A stretch of 64,000 nucleotides of DNA. It comes from Pseudoalteromonas sp. Its GTDB lineage: Bacteria > Pseudomonadota > Gammaproteobacteria > Enterobacterales > Alteromonadaceae. The notes under the pieces are model-generated. The model had not been told where the DNA came from, searched no databases, and saw nothing but the letters and a program-made list of their open reading frames with translations. A program made the position numbers and the translations under genes. Below, in pieces: positions 9,171 through 16,768 of the stretch. Location of the stretch: assembly GCF_018402495.1 (NCBI RefSeq), contig NZ_JAGYIU010000001.1:1116001-1180000 (forward strand), in the 5' to 3' direction. Position 1 is the stretch's first letter. Every line of letters starts with the position of its first letter.

Positions 9171-10400
9171 ATGACAAAATCACACACACACGCAAGCAGC
9201 GATCCGTTGCAGCAAATTCGCTGGCTCACATACATGATGTTTTTTATGTTTGCCATGACCTCAGATGCAGTCGGTATGATCATTCCTGAACTCATCACTG
9301 AGTTTGGTTTAAGCATGACTCAAGCCAGTGCATTTCACTATGCACCCATGGCTATGATTGCCTTTAGCGGATTATTTTTAGGCTTTTTAGCCGATAGCCT
9401 TGGACGTAAAAAAACGATTATGCTGGGCCTTTTAATATTTTCCGCAAGTAGTTTTTTGTTTGCCATTACCAGCAGCTTCATATTTTTTGTTTTTTTACTT
9501 TGCTGTATTGGCTTGGCTATTGGCTTATTTAAAACCGGTGCTTTAGCTTTATTAGGCGATATTTCTTATAGCAACGCAGAGCACACTAAAACCATGAACA
9601 AAGTAGAGGGCTTTTTTGGTATTGGGGCTATTGTTGGGCCTGCGCTTGTTGGTGTATTACTGGTACAAAATGTAAGTTGGACTTATTTATATGTGATTGC
9701 TGGGATAATGTGTTTAATACTAGCGTTTTTAGCATGGCGAGCAGAGTACCCAAGCGTTGTTAAAAACACTGAAAAACCCGCGTCACTTGCCACCACCATG
9801 AAAATGATTAAAAACCCCTACGCGCTTGGCTTTTCGCTCGCCATTGCCCTTTATGTTGCGACCGAGGTTGCCATTTATGTATGGATGCCAACGCTGCTAA
9901 AAGACTACACGGGCTCTTGGCCCCTTTTGGCAACCTATGCACTCACCATATTTTTTATACTGCGTGCCGCAGGGCGCTTTATTGCTGTGTGGTTATTAAA
10001 CCGTTATAGCTGGCAAGGTGTTATGGCTTACTTAAGTTTAGGTATTGCACTATGTTACGTGGGTACTTTAGTCGGTGGCGTTGATTGGGCTGTGGGTTTA
10101 TTGCCGCTTTCAGGGTTATTCATGTCGATGGTTTACCCGACCTTAAACTCCAAAGGAATATCATGTTTTCCGGTGCAACAACATGGCGCTGTTGCTGGGG
10201 TTATATTATTTTTCACTGCACTTTCAGCCGCATTAGCCCCTTTATTTATGGGGATGATCAGTGATTACTTTGGCCATGTACGTTATGGTTTTTACCTTGC
10301 AACCGGCTTTGCCATTATTTTATTTTTAGCGATGCTTTTTAACTATTTTCGTGATCCATCAGCCAGCGCTTTACAAGAGAGCAACCTAATAACTGAGTAA
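9171..10400 (+). CDS. MFS sugar transporter, probably sucrose uptake
   Basis: A 409-residue protein with about 12 hydrophobic segments and a small cytoplasmic loop after segment 6 (EYPSVVKNTEKPAS). The loop between TM2 and TM3 has the MFS motif FLADSLGRKKT (about residues 78-88). Family knowledge makes it a proton- or ion-coupled symporter, or uniporter, of the inner membrane. It lies between sucrose phosphorylase and a TonB receptor and shares their operators, so sucrose is the likely cargo. Substrate specificity cannot be read from the sequence alone. The ATG at 9171 follows a GAGGAAAAG ribosome-binding site. Confidence 0.85.
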   Translation: MTKSHTHASSDPLQQIRWLTYMMFFMFAMTSDAVGMIIPELITEFGLSMTQASAFHYAPMAMIAFSGLFLGFLADSLGRKKTIMLGLLIFSASSFLFAITSSFIFFVFLLCCIGLAIGLFKTGALALLGDISYSNAEHTKTMNKVEGFFGIGAIVGPALVGVLLVQNVSWTYLYVIAGIMCLILAFLAWRAEYPSVVKNTEKPASLATTMKMIKNPYALGFSLAIALYVATEVAIYVWMPTLLKDYTGSWPLLATYALTIFFILRAAGRFIAVWLLNRYSWQGVMAYLSLGIALCYVGTLVGGVDWAVGLLPLSGLFMSMVYPTLNSKGISCFPVQQHGAVAGVILFFTALSAALAPLFMGMISDYFGHVRYGFYLATGFAIILFLAMLFNYFRDPSASALQESNLITE

Positions 10401-10496
10401 ATAGACAAAATTAGTATTATAAAAACACTATATAAATCAATAGATGAGTAAAAAAACAGCAAATAAATAATAAAATTATTTGCTTATTGTAAAATA

Positions 10497-10536
10497 TTTG
10501 TTATTTTTACTTAATCGATTAAGTAAAAATAACAAA
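10497..10536. promoter_or_regulatory. 40-bp perfect palindrome containing the LacI operator
   Basis: Every base from 10497 to 10516 pairs with 10517-10536. The core TTACTTAATCGATTAAGTAA contains the operator also found at 9017-9030, and the arms extend it as AT-rich sequence (TTTGTTATTT and its complement). It lies 32 nt upstream of the receptor's ATG, so it may be in the 5' leader and could act both as a repressor site and as an RNA hairpin. Confidence 0.85.
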
Positions 10537-10567
10537 CCCCTTCGGGCTCACACAACGAGGCGTTCAC

Positions 10568-12961
10568 ATGACAACACACAACACACCTTTATATTTAATG
10601 AGTGCTTTAGCACTGGCTGTAAGCCAAGGCGTTTATGCACAACAAGAAGAGCAAAACACGCAAACTCAAGCTAACAAAGGTCTTGAGACTATCGTTGTAA
10701 CCGGTGTACCACGTCGTACAACCATTATGGCATCAAGCTCATCAGTGAGCAGTTTATCGCTTGCTCAAGTTGAAGTATCTACACCGCGTTCAACTGCTGA
10801 AGCATTTAGAATTATTCCGGGCGTGCGCGCAGAATCAACTGGCGGTGAAGGTAACGCAAACATTGCTGTACGCGGCTTACCTGTGGCCTCTGGTGGTGCT
10901 AAGTTTTTACAATTACAAGAAGACGGTTTACCCGTTATGCAATACGGTGATATTGCTTTTGGTAACGCCGATATATTTATGCGCTTAGATAATACCGTAC
11001 AAACTATCGAATCAATTCGTGGTGGTTCGGCCTCGACGGCAGCAAGTAATGCACCGGGTGGCATAATTAACTTTATTTCTAAAAATGGTGAAAGCGAATC
11101 AGGCAGTGTCTCTACAACACTAGGCCTTGATTACGACACTATTCGTACAGATTTTGAATACGGCACTTACCTCAGTGATAGCGTACGTTTTCATGTCGGT
11201 GGTTTTGTGCGCCAAGGTGAAGGCCCGCGTGAAACAGGTTACACATCAAATAAAGGTGGGCAAATTAAAGCCAATCTTACTAAAGACTTTGAAAACGGTT
11301 ACGTACGTCTTTATTACAAACATTTAGATGACAAAAGCGTAGGTTACTTACCTATGCCAATGTATGCAAATGGTGACTCAATCCCAGGGTTTGACGCACA
11401 ATCAGACACCCCGCATTCGGCATTATTTACTAAAACAGTGCGTTTAAATGGCGAAAATCAAATTAGTAGCGGCGATATTCGCGATGGTATGAACCCTAAA
11501 GTTGACTCAATTGGCTTTGAAGCCGTATTTGACTTAGACAACGATTGGCGTATTGAAAACCGTTTTCGTAAGTCCTCTGTTAGCGGTAACTTTAATTCAC
11601 TTATTCCTGCTGAAGTAGGCAGCGCGACTGCTATTGCACAGAGTATTGGCGGCGCAGGTGCAACGCTCAGTAATGCAAATACGGGGGCTGCATTTAACGA
11701 CGATTTAGCCATGCGTATTCATACGTTTGACGTCACAATGAACGACTTTGACTCTATTGTGAACGACTTCAAACTAACTAAATCACTAAGCGATGATACA
11801 AGCGTTACGTTTGGTTACTATGCTTCAACGCAAAATATTGCTATGTCATGGTTATGGAACTCTTACCTAATGGAACTTAAGGGCGATAATGCGGCGCTAC
11901 TAAATGTAACAGCTGCCGATGGTACAGAGTTTTCTGAAAATGGTTTATATGCATACGGCACACCTTTTTGGGGTAACTGTTGTCAGCGTGATTACGATAC
12001 AGAATACGATACCCGCGCCCCGTACGTTTCATTTTCAACAAAATTGGGTGATGTAAGTATTGACGCCAGTGCTCGTTACGATAGTGGTGAAGCACGCGGC
12101 AACTATGCAGGTGCCGTTACCTCAACGGTCGATATGAATCGCGATGGCGTGATTTCAGTCCCTGAACAAAATGTAGCAGGCATTGATACCGCAAATGCTA
12201 GCCCAGTTAACTACGACTGGAACTACACATCTTATTCAATTGGGGCTAACTACCAAATAGATTCAAGCCTTGCGACATTTGCACGCTTAAGTAAAGGTGG
12301 CCGTGCAAATGCTGACCGACTTTTATTTGGTAAAGTACGCGCTGACGGTTCGGTTGCTGATGAAGACGCCGTTGATGAAGTAAACCAGTATGAATTTGGG
12401 GTTAAAAAACGTTTTGATTCACTATCAGTTTTTGCAACAGCGTTTTATGCACAAACAGAAGAGCAAAACTTTGAAGCAACATCGCAAACCTTTTTTGACC
12501 GTGAGTACGAAGCAAAAGGGATTGAAATTGAATCAACTTACTTCATCGATGCATGGGATTTTCGTGGTAACTTAACATGGACCGATGCAGAAATTGCTAA
12601 AGATGCACTTATGCCTGAAGTGGTCGGTAATACACCACGTCGCCAAGCTGATTTGATCTACTCTTTAATGGCTCGTTATAGCTTTGACAAAGGTGCCGCC
12701 GGTGTCAACTTTATTGGTACTACTGATGCTTACGCTCAAGACAATAACGACCTTAAATTTGACGGCTACACTCAAGTAAATGGCTTTGTAAGTTACGATT
12801 TATCTGAAAACCTTAATATTGCACTTAATGTAAATAACTTATTCGATACGGTAGGTATTACAGAAGCTGAAGAAGGCTCAATTCCAGATAACAACATTAT
12901 TCGCGCCCGTACTATTAATGGCCGCACAACATCCATAACGCTTAAATACGCGTTTAACTAA
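10568..12961 (+). CDS. TonB-dependent outer-membrane receptor, sucrose locus
   Basis: A 797-residue receptor with a signal peptide (LYLMSALALAVSQGVYA), a TonB-box-like LETIVVTG (about 38-45), a plug domain (VEVSTPRSTAEAFRIIPGVR, then IESIRGGSASTAASNAPGG) and a C-terminal beta-barrel ending YAFN. An aromatic final residue is not present, but the final strand TTSITLKYAFN fits. An ACGAGG ribosome-binding site precedes the ATG. Its place between the MFS transporter and fructokinase, and the operator upstream, point to energised uptake of sucrose or sucrose-containing oligosaccharides across the outer membrane. The substrate is inferred from context. It is related in layout to the receptor of the trehalose locus. 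Confidence 0.88.
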   Translation: MTTHNTPLYLMSALALAVSQGVYAQQEEQNTQTQANKGLETIVVTGVPRRTTIMASSSSVSSLSLAQVEVSTPRSTAEAFRIIPGVRAESTGGEGNANIAVRGLPVASGGAKFLQLQEDGLPVMQYGDIAFGNADIFMRLDNTVQTIESIRGGSASTAASNAPGGIINFISKNGESESGSVSTTLGLDYDTIRTDFEYGTYLSDSVRFHVGGFVRQGEGPRETGYTSNKGGQIKANLTKDFENGYVRLYYKHLDDKSVGYLPMPMYANGDSIPGFDAQSDTPHSALFTKTVRLNGENQISSGDIRDGMNPKVDSIGFEAVFDLDNDWRIENRFRKSSVSGNFNSLIPAEVGSATAIAQSIGGAGATLSNANTGAAFNDDLAMRIHTFDVTMNDFDSIVNDFKLTKSLSDDTSVTFGYYASTQNIAMSWLWNSYLMELKGDNAALLNVTAADGTEFSENGLYAYGTPFWGNCCQRDYDTEYDTRAPYVSFSTKLGDVSIDASARYDSGEARGNYAGAVTSTVDMNRDGVISVPEQNVAGIDTANASPVNYDWNYTSYSIGANYQIDSSLATFARLSKGGRANADRLLFGKVRADGSVADEDAVDEVNQYEFGVKKRFDSLSVFATAFYAQTEEQNFEATSQTFFDREYEAKGIEIESTYFIDAWDFRGNLTWTDAEIAKDALMPEVVGNTPRRQADLIYSLMARYSFDKGAAGVNFIGTTDAYAQDNNDLKFDGYTQVNGFVSYDLSENLNIALNVNNLFDTVGITEAEEGSIPDNNIIRARTINGRTTSITLKYAFN

Positions 12962-12969
12962 CCATCTTT

Positions 12970-13014
12970 AGTGTAACAAGCGCTGAAGCTATGTTTTTCA
13001 GCGATTGTTACACT
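12970..13014 (+). terminator. Long hairpin after the sucrose TonB receptor
   Basis: An 18-bp stem with one mismatch, AGTGTAACAAGCGCTGAA pairing with the 13000-13014 side ending GTTACACT. There is no strong T run, so it may stabilise the receptor mRNA's 3' end as well as terminate. Confidence 0.6.
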
Positions 13015-13053
13015 AACTTTAATTAATTTTAATAATTCTCCCTTGAATTTTGA

Positions 13054-13074
13054 CCTAGCTCTGCTGGGTTTTTT
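13054..13074 (+). terminator. Terminator-like hairpin just before fructokinase
   Basis: CCTAGC, TCT loop and GCTGGG form a 6-bp stem with one G-T pair, followed directly by TTTTTT. The AGGA ribosome-binding site of fructokinase begins at the end of the T run, so this hairpin can limit transcription into, or translation of, that gene. Confidence 0.55.
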
Positions 13075-13086
13075 AGGATTTACACT

Positions 13087-14034
13087 ATGACCAAATTACT
13101 TAGCCTCGGCGAGCTACTTATTGATATGCTGCCACAAGACTCTCAAAACAGTGCTTATTTGCCCATTGCAGGTGGTGCCCCTGCCAATGTAGCGGTAGGT
13201 TATGCAAAGTTAGGCGGCAAGGCTGCTTTTTGTGGCGGTATGGGTGATGACTACTTTGCTAAACAATTAAGTAAATCGCTTGCGCAATATAAGGTAAGTA
13301 CAGAGTACTTATTTACGATTAAAGACTCTCAAACGGCCGTGGTTATTGTCAGTTTGGATGAAACCGGTGAACGCAGTTTTAATTTTTATCGCCACAATAC
13401 CGCCGATTTACTGTTAACGAGTGAGCATTTAAACCATATCAAATGGGATGAATTGAGTACCCTACACTTTTGTTCCAACACGTTAACTAATTTAGCCATT
13501 GCAAACACCACCGTGTGTGCTTTAAAGCTGGCTAAAAACAACCATAAACTCGTTAGCTTTGATGTAAATTTACGCTATAGCTTGTGGCAAAATAGCAATG
13601 ACATTGAGCAAAATGTACATGCGTGTTATGCCTATTGCGACATTGTTAAGCTATCGCGTGATGAGCTGAATTTTTTAGCTGAGCAAACACAGCAAGCACC
13701 CGATGATTACTTACAAGCTATTTTAAATACAGGTGTTAAATTGGTATTTTTAACCGATGGCCCAGCCCCTGCCACTGTATACCACAAGGCGTTTATATTA
13801 AGTGAATCGGCGCCAATCATTAATGCGGTGGATACTACCAGTGCCGGTGATGCCTTTATTGCCGGCGTGTTATATTATTTAAATCACACCGATGAAAATA
13901 CCCCGCTGAACGGGAAAATTAATAATGAACAGCTAGTAAAACACGCTTTAAGTTTTGGTTTGCGCTGTGGCTCTAAAGCCTGCTTAGCCAAGGGGGCTTT
14001 TCCAGCATTACCCACCCTTCAAGACGTAACTTAA
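13087..14034 (+). CDS. scrK: PfkB-family fructokinase
   Basis: A 315-residue sugar kinase that phosphorylates fructose to fructose-6-phosphate with ATP. It has both PfkB signatures: GGAPANVAVGYAKLGGKAAFCGGMGDD (about 30-56) and NAVDTTSAGDAFIAGVL near residue 250, with the catalytic Asp in AGD. The usual DTTGAGD reads DTTSAGD, a Gly-to-Ser change at the anion hole; several PfkB members tolerate small residues there, so activity is still likely. It completes the sucrose pathway by consuming the fructose released by sucrose phosphorylase. An AGGA site lies about 8 nt before the ATG. Confidence 0.88.
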   Translation: MTKLLSLGELLIDMLPQDSQNSAYLPIAGGAPANVAVGYAKLGGKAAFCGGMGDDYFAKQLSKSLAQYKVSTEYLFTIKDSQTAVVIVSLDETGERSFNFYRHNTADLLLTSEHLNHIKWDELSTLHFCSNTLTNLAIANTTVCALKLAKNNHKLVSFDVNLRYSLWQNSNDIEQNVHACYAYCDIVKLSRDELNFLAEQTQQAPDDYLQAILNTGVKLVFLTDGPAPATVYHKAFILSESAPIINAVDTTSAGDAFIAGVLYYLNHTDENTPLNGKINNEQLVKHALSFGLRCGSKACLAKGAFPALPTLQDVT

Positions 14035-14049
14035 GCAAACACCCTTTAA

Positions 14050-14077
14050 AAATAAAGGCCGATTACGGCCTTTATTT
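14050..14077. terminator. Bidirectional terminator after fructokinase
   Basis: Stem AAATAAAGGCC (14050-14060), GATTAC loop, GGCCTTTATTT (14067-14077), between two convergent genes. Confidence 0.85.
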
Positions 14078-14087
14078 AAGCATCTGC

Positions 14088-14477
14088 TTATTCATCGTTA
14101 CTTTTTAACCACTCAATGGCGGCAGTGGCATTCTCAAAATATTGTATTTCACCCGACAAAAACCAATTACTCAGCTTTGCAATGGTTGATTGCCAATCTT
14201 TATTGCCGTAAATAGCTATTTTTTTAAATTCTTTGTTGTGTTTTAAACCAAGTTTTAAATCATCCCATGCGGCTCTAAGTTCCCAGCCATCAAGCTCAGT
14301 ACCATCTATAAGTACATTAACAATAGGATGTTTAACTTCGCCAAGCGCAGAGTCTATCATCGGCGTGATCACTTCATAATCTTTGTGAGTGAGTGTGCCT
14401 ATGGCTTTTAAGGTCAAAAAAAACTCGCAACCAGAGCGCTCAATACCAATAGATAAGCCGTGCGTTAAATTTACCAT
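14088..14477 (-). CDS. SpoIIAA-like (STAS-fold) protein
   Basis: A 129-residue cytoplasmic protein resembling the SpoIIAA-like family (PF11964). It begins MVNLTHGLSIGIERSGCEFF, has the middle motif VNVLIDGTELDGWELRAAWDDLKLGLKHN, then KKIAIYGNKDWQ, and ends in a short helix AAIEWLK. Members adopt a STAS-like fold; a lipid-binding or stress role has been suggested, but no catalytic role is established. It stands alone, separated by a terminator from the cupin gene. The family is fairly certain and the function unknown. Confidence 0.8.
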   Translation of the reverse strand: MVNLTHGLSIGIERSGCEFFLTLKAIGTLTHKDYEVITPMIDSALGEVKHPIVNVLIDGTELDGWELRAAWDDLKLGLKHNKEFKKIAIYGNKDWQSTIAKLSNWFLSGEIQYFENATAAIEWLKSNDE

Positions 14478-14549
14478 AACCTAAACTCCGCAATAAAATG
14501 AGCATTGAGTATAGGTGATAGCTTATTAACCAATAGTGAAGTAGATCAA

Positions 14550-14577
14550 AAAACAGGCACATCACTTTTATTGTGCC
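14550..14577 (-). terminator. Terminator of the GST-cupin operon
   Basis: GGCACA (14556-14561) and TGTGCC (14572-14577) form the stem. On the minus strand it is followed by GTTTTTTG. Confidence 0.65.
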
Positions 14578-14597
14578 CATTTTAATTAAGTGCTTAA

Positions 14598-15302
14598 TTA
14601 TGTATTTTTAAGCCGTGCTATTTGGTTTTCAACATCTGTTAAATGACCGATTTTAAGCCAAACTCTGGCTCCTTCACTGCCCGCTGTTGCTTTAATTTCG
14701 CTGTTAAGCGGCACTCTTAACCAGCTGTGCTGTACTAATGTATCGCCCTGCTCTTCAAGCGAGCCTTCAAGTACTAAAAGCTCGCCCCCACCTGAGGCGT
14801 TTAACGATATTTCACTGTTAGGTGCAAATGCTAAAATACTCACCTCTTCAAAGGCGTCTTTATAAAGAGGAGCTACATTTACATTACTAAACTCAGGGTG
14901 AGGAACACCGCGCAGGGTGTTAGTTTGCAAGCGAACATGCTCTGTGTCCTCTGGCTGAAACTGCCATAATTTCACAAATATAACGCACCCCTTTTCAGAT
15001 CCTGGTGTATGTTTTGACTCAGGCGGATTACGAATATAAGCGCCCTTGGGGAAATCACCATGTTCATCTTGAAAAACACCTTCAAGCACAATAAATTCCT
15101 CACCGCCGGTATGTGTATGGGCAGAAAAATGGCTGTTTGGCGCATAACGTACAATGCTGGTTGCGCGTGCAACCTCATCGCCCACTCTATCAAGTGGACG
15201 CCTATCAACACCAGCCATCGGTGAGGCTATCCATTCTAACGATTCGCTATGTACAACAACTCGTTTAGTAAAATCAGCTGCTATTTTCATCATTGGATCC
15301 AC
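14598..15302 (-). CDS. ChrR-like double-cupin protein
   Basis: About 234 residues containing two cupin folds. The first has a full metal site, HFSAHTHTGGEEFIVLEG (H62, H64, E68) with H98 in PPESKHTPG, the pattern of the Zn-binding cupin of ChrR anti-sigma factors. The second copy (NSEISLNASGGGELLVLEG) has lost the histidines. There is no N-terminal anti-sigma domain and no ECF sigma gene nearby, so it is not a classical ChrR. It lies 15 nt after the glutathione S-transferase gene and is probably co-transcribed with it under the TetR regulator. Nearby ATGs at residues 4 and 5 make the exact start uncertain. Confidence 0.75.
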   Translation of the reverse strand: MDPMMKIAADFTKRVVVHSESLEWIASPMAGVDRRPLDRVGDEVARATSIVRYAPNSHFSAHTHTGGEEFIVLEGVFQDEHGDFPKGAYIRNPPESKHTPGSEKGCVIFVKLWQFQPEDTEHVRLQTNTLRGVPHPEFSNVNVAPLYKDAFEEVSILAFAPNSEISLNASGGGELLVLEGSLEEQGDTLVQHSWLRVPLNSEIKATAGSEGARVWLKIGHLTDVENQIARLKNT

Positions 15303-15317
15303 ATTATAAATTGATAA

Positions 15318-15938
15318 CTAAGCTGCAATACTTGGACGTTGAGCGACCTTTTGTTGCCATGCTATTAAATGTGATAGCTCACTAGGAATAGCTATTTTTG
15401 CAAAGCCTGCAAACACCAGACCGGCGTACAAAGTAATATCTGCAACACTGAAATTCTCACCAGCAACATAAGCAGAGTTGGCTAACACTGTATTAAAATA
15501 AACAAAGCCTTGGCGCGCTTTTTCACCTTGCTTTTCTCCCCAAGCAACATTTTGATAGGTTTCAAGCGCTGGGCCTAACCCATCCGTTGCATGATGAAAG
15601 TAAGTGGCGACAGCATCAAGTACCATTGACTCCGCACGCTTTTGCATCATATTAATCACCGCGCGTTCTTTTGGCTCAACACCTATTAATGAAGGGCCAG
15701 CAAAAGCGGTATCAATATATTCAGTAATCGCGGTGCATTCTGCTATGAACGTTCCATCATCTAGCTCTAAAACAGGTACGCCTGCTAAAGGGTTTTTAGC
15801 TAAAAACGCCTCAGTACGGTGCTCACCATTTAATAAATCGACAGCAACAAACTCTACTTTATCAGTCGCCTTTTTTTCAGCAAGCGCAATACGTACACGT
15901 AATGGATTAGGAAAGTTTTCTACATCATAAATTTTCAT
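15318..15938 (-). CDS. Glutathione S-transferase
   Basis: A 206-residue cytoplasmic enzyme with a thioredoxin-fold N-terminal domain (MKIYDVENFPNPLRVRIALAEK, then NPLAGVPVLELDDGTFIAECTAITEYI, about 49-75) and an all-helical C-terminal domain with the N-capping motif VADITLYAGLVF (about 165-176). It conjugates or reduces electrophiles with glutathione; the substrate is unknown. It is the first gene of a two-gene unit with the cupin and is divergent from a TetR gene with TetR-style inverted repeats in between, which suggests induction by a toxic electrophile. Confidence 0.9.
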   Translation of the reverse strand: MKIYDVENFPNPLRVRIALAEKKATDKVEFVAVDLLNGEHRTEAFLAKNPLAGVPVLELDDGTFIAECTAITEYIDTAFAGPSLIGVEPKERAVINMMQKRAESMVLDAVATYFHHATDGLGPALETYQNVAWGEKQGEKARQGFVYFNTVLANSAYVAGENFSVADITLYAGLVFAGFAKIAIPSELSHLIAWQQKVAQRPSIAA

Positions 15939-15997
15939 AATTATCTCTTTATATTTTTAATCACAGTTTGAACTAATACTGGCAAGAATAAATCACC

Positions 15998-16013
15998 TAC
16001 CTACTGATAGGTA
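15998..16013. promoter_or_regulatory. TetR-type operator, copy 1
   Basis: The inverted repeat TACCTA, CTGA, TAGGTA lies 60 nt upstream of the GST start. The left half, TACCTACTG, recurs at 16070 before tetR. Confidence 0.7.
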
Positions 16014-16069
16014 ATTTATATTAAGTTTTCGACCTTTGCAAACTAAAAATAAAAGAGCTTGAAAATAAC

Positions 16070-16085
16070 TACCTACTGGTTGATA
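16070..16085. promoter_or_regulatory. TetR-type operator, degenerate copy 2
   Basis: TACCTACTGGTTGATA shares its first nine bases with copy 1 and has a weaker right half. It lies 32 nt before the tetR ATG, which fits autoregulation. Confidence 0.55.
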
Positions 16086-16117
16086 ATTTTTTACAGCAAT
16101 ATGAAGGAAGTTTTAAA

Positions 16118-16636
16118 ATGACAAAAAAAGCAGCTCTTTTAAAAGCGGCAGAAAACAAGGTTAGACTCGGAGGTTATAGCAATTTTAGCTTTAGAGAATT
16201 AGCCAACGAAATTGGGATTAAAAGTGCGAGTGTACATTACCATTTTCCAACCAAAGCCGATTTAGGTGCCGAGCTTGCACATCAATACACGGATAATTTT
16301 ATCGCTATGCTTGGTGAACCGCAGGCACACAAAGCAAACGGTAAAAACCCGCTTGATATTTACACTCAGTTGTTTAAAAACGCATTAGTTATTGATAAAA
16401 AAATGTGTTTGTGTGGCTTACTTGGGGCAGAAAGCGACAGTTTGCCTGATAAAGTACGTGATGAAGTAAAACGCTTTTTCATTAAAAACTTAGCTTGGTT
16501 AACGCAAGCACATAAAATAAATGGCGAGCCGGATCCTGAACGTGCCGCAATACAAACAGTGAGTTTATTAGAGGGCGCAATGATGATCAGCAACACCCTT
16601 GATGATATTCACTACTTTGAGCAAGCTACTTTTTAG
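16118..16636 (+). CDS. TetR-family regulator of the GST-cupin operon
   Basis: A 172-residue protein. The N-terminal HTH reads FSFRELANEIGIKSASVHYHFPTKADLGAEL (about 24-54), with the typical YHF-P-K recognition-helix ending. The C-terminal helical ligand domain is on the short side for TetR. It is divergent from the GST gene, and the intergenic region carries two related TACCTACTG sites. Two cysteines in KKMCLCGLLG (about 90-99) recall the positions used by electrophile-sensing TetR proteins such as NemR, but this is only a suggestion. A GAAGGAAG ribosome-binding site precedes the ATG. Confidence 0.85.
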   Translation: MTKKAALLKAAENKVRLGGYSNFSFRELANEIGIKSASVHYHFPTKADLGAELAHQYTDNFIAMLGEPQAHKANGKNPLDIYTQLFKNALVIDKKMCLCGLLGAESDSLPDKVRDEVKRFFIKNLAWLTQAHKINGEPDPERAAIQTVSLLEGAMMISNTLDDIHYFEQATF

Positions 16637-16716
16637 CGGCTAATAGTTTGCCTGAGTAGTTGGTGATTAAAAAGTTAATATATCTTTTAACTAAATGACA
16701 ACTTGATCAAGCATAA

Positions 16717-16745
16717 AAAAGCGAGCCTTCGTTAAGCTCGCTTTT
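16717..16745. terminator. Bidirectional terminator between tetR and cstA-like gene
   Basis: Stem AAAAGCGAGC (16717-16726) and GCTCGCTTTT (16736-16745), between convergent genes. Confidence 0.85.
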
Positions 16746-16768
16746 ACATTTTTTAAGATTACGATTTA

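Noticed and set aside
10480..10674. 64-codon + strand frame before the sucrose receptor
   Set aside because: It runs through the 40-bp palindrome and overlaps the receptor start in another frame.
14598..15302. Cupin gene as a classical ChrR anti-sigma factor
   Set aside because: It has no N-terminal zinc anti-sigma domain and there is no ECF sigma-factor gene nearby.
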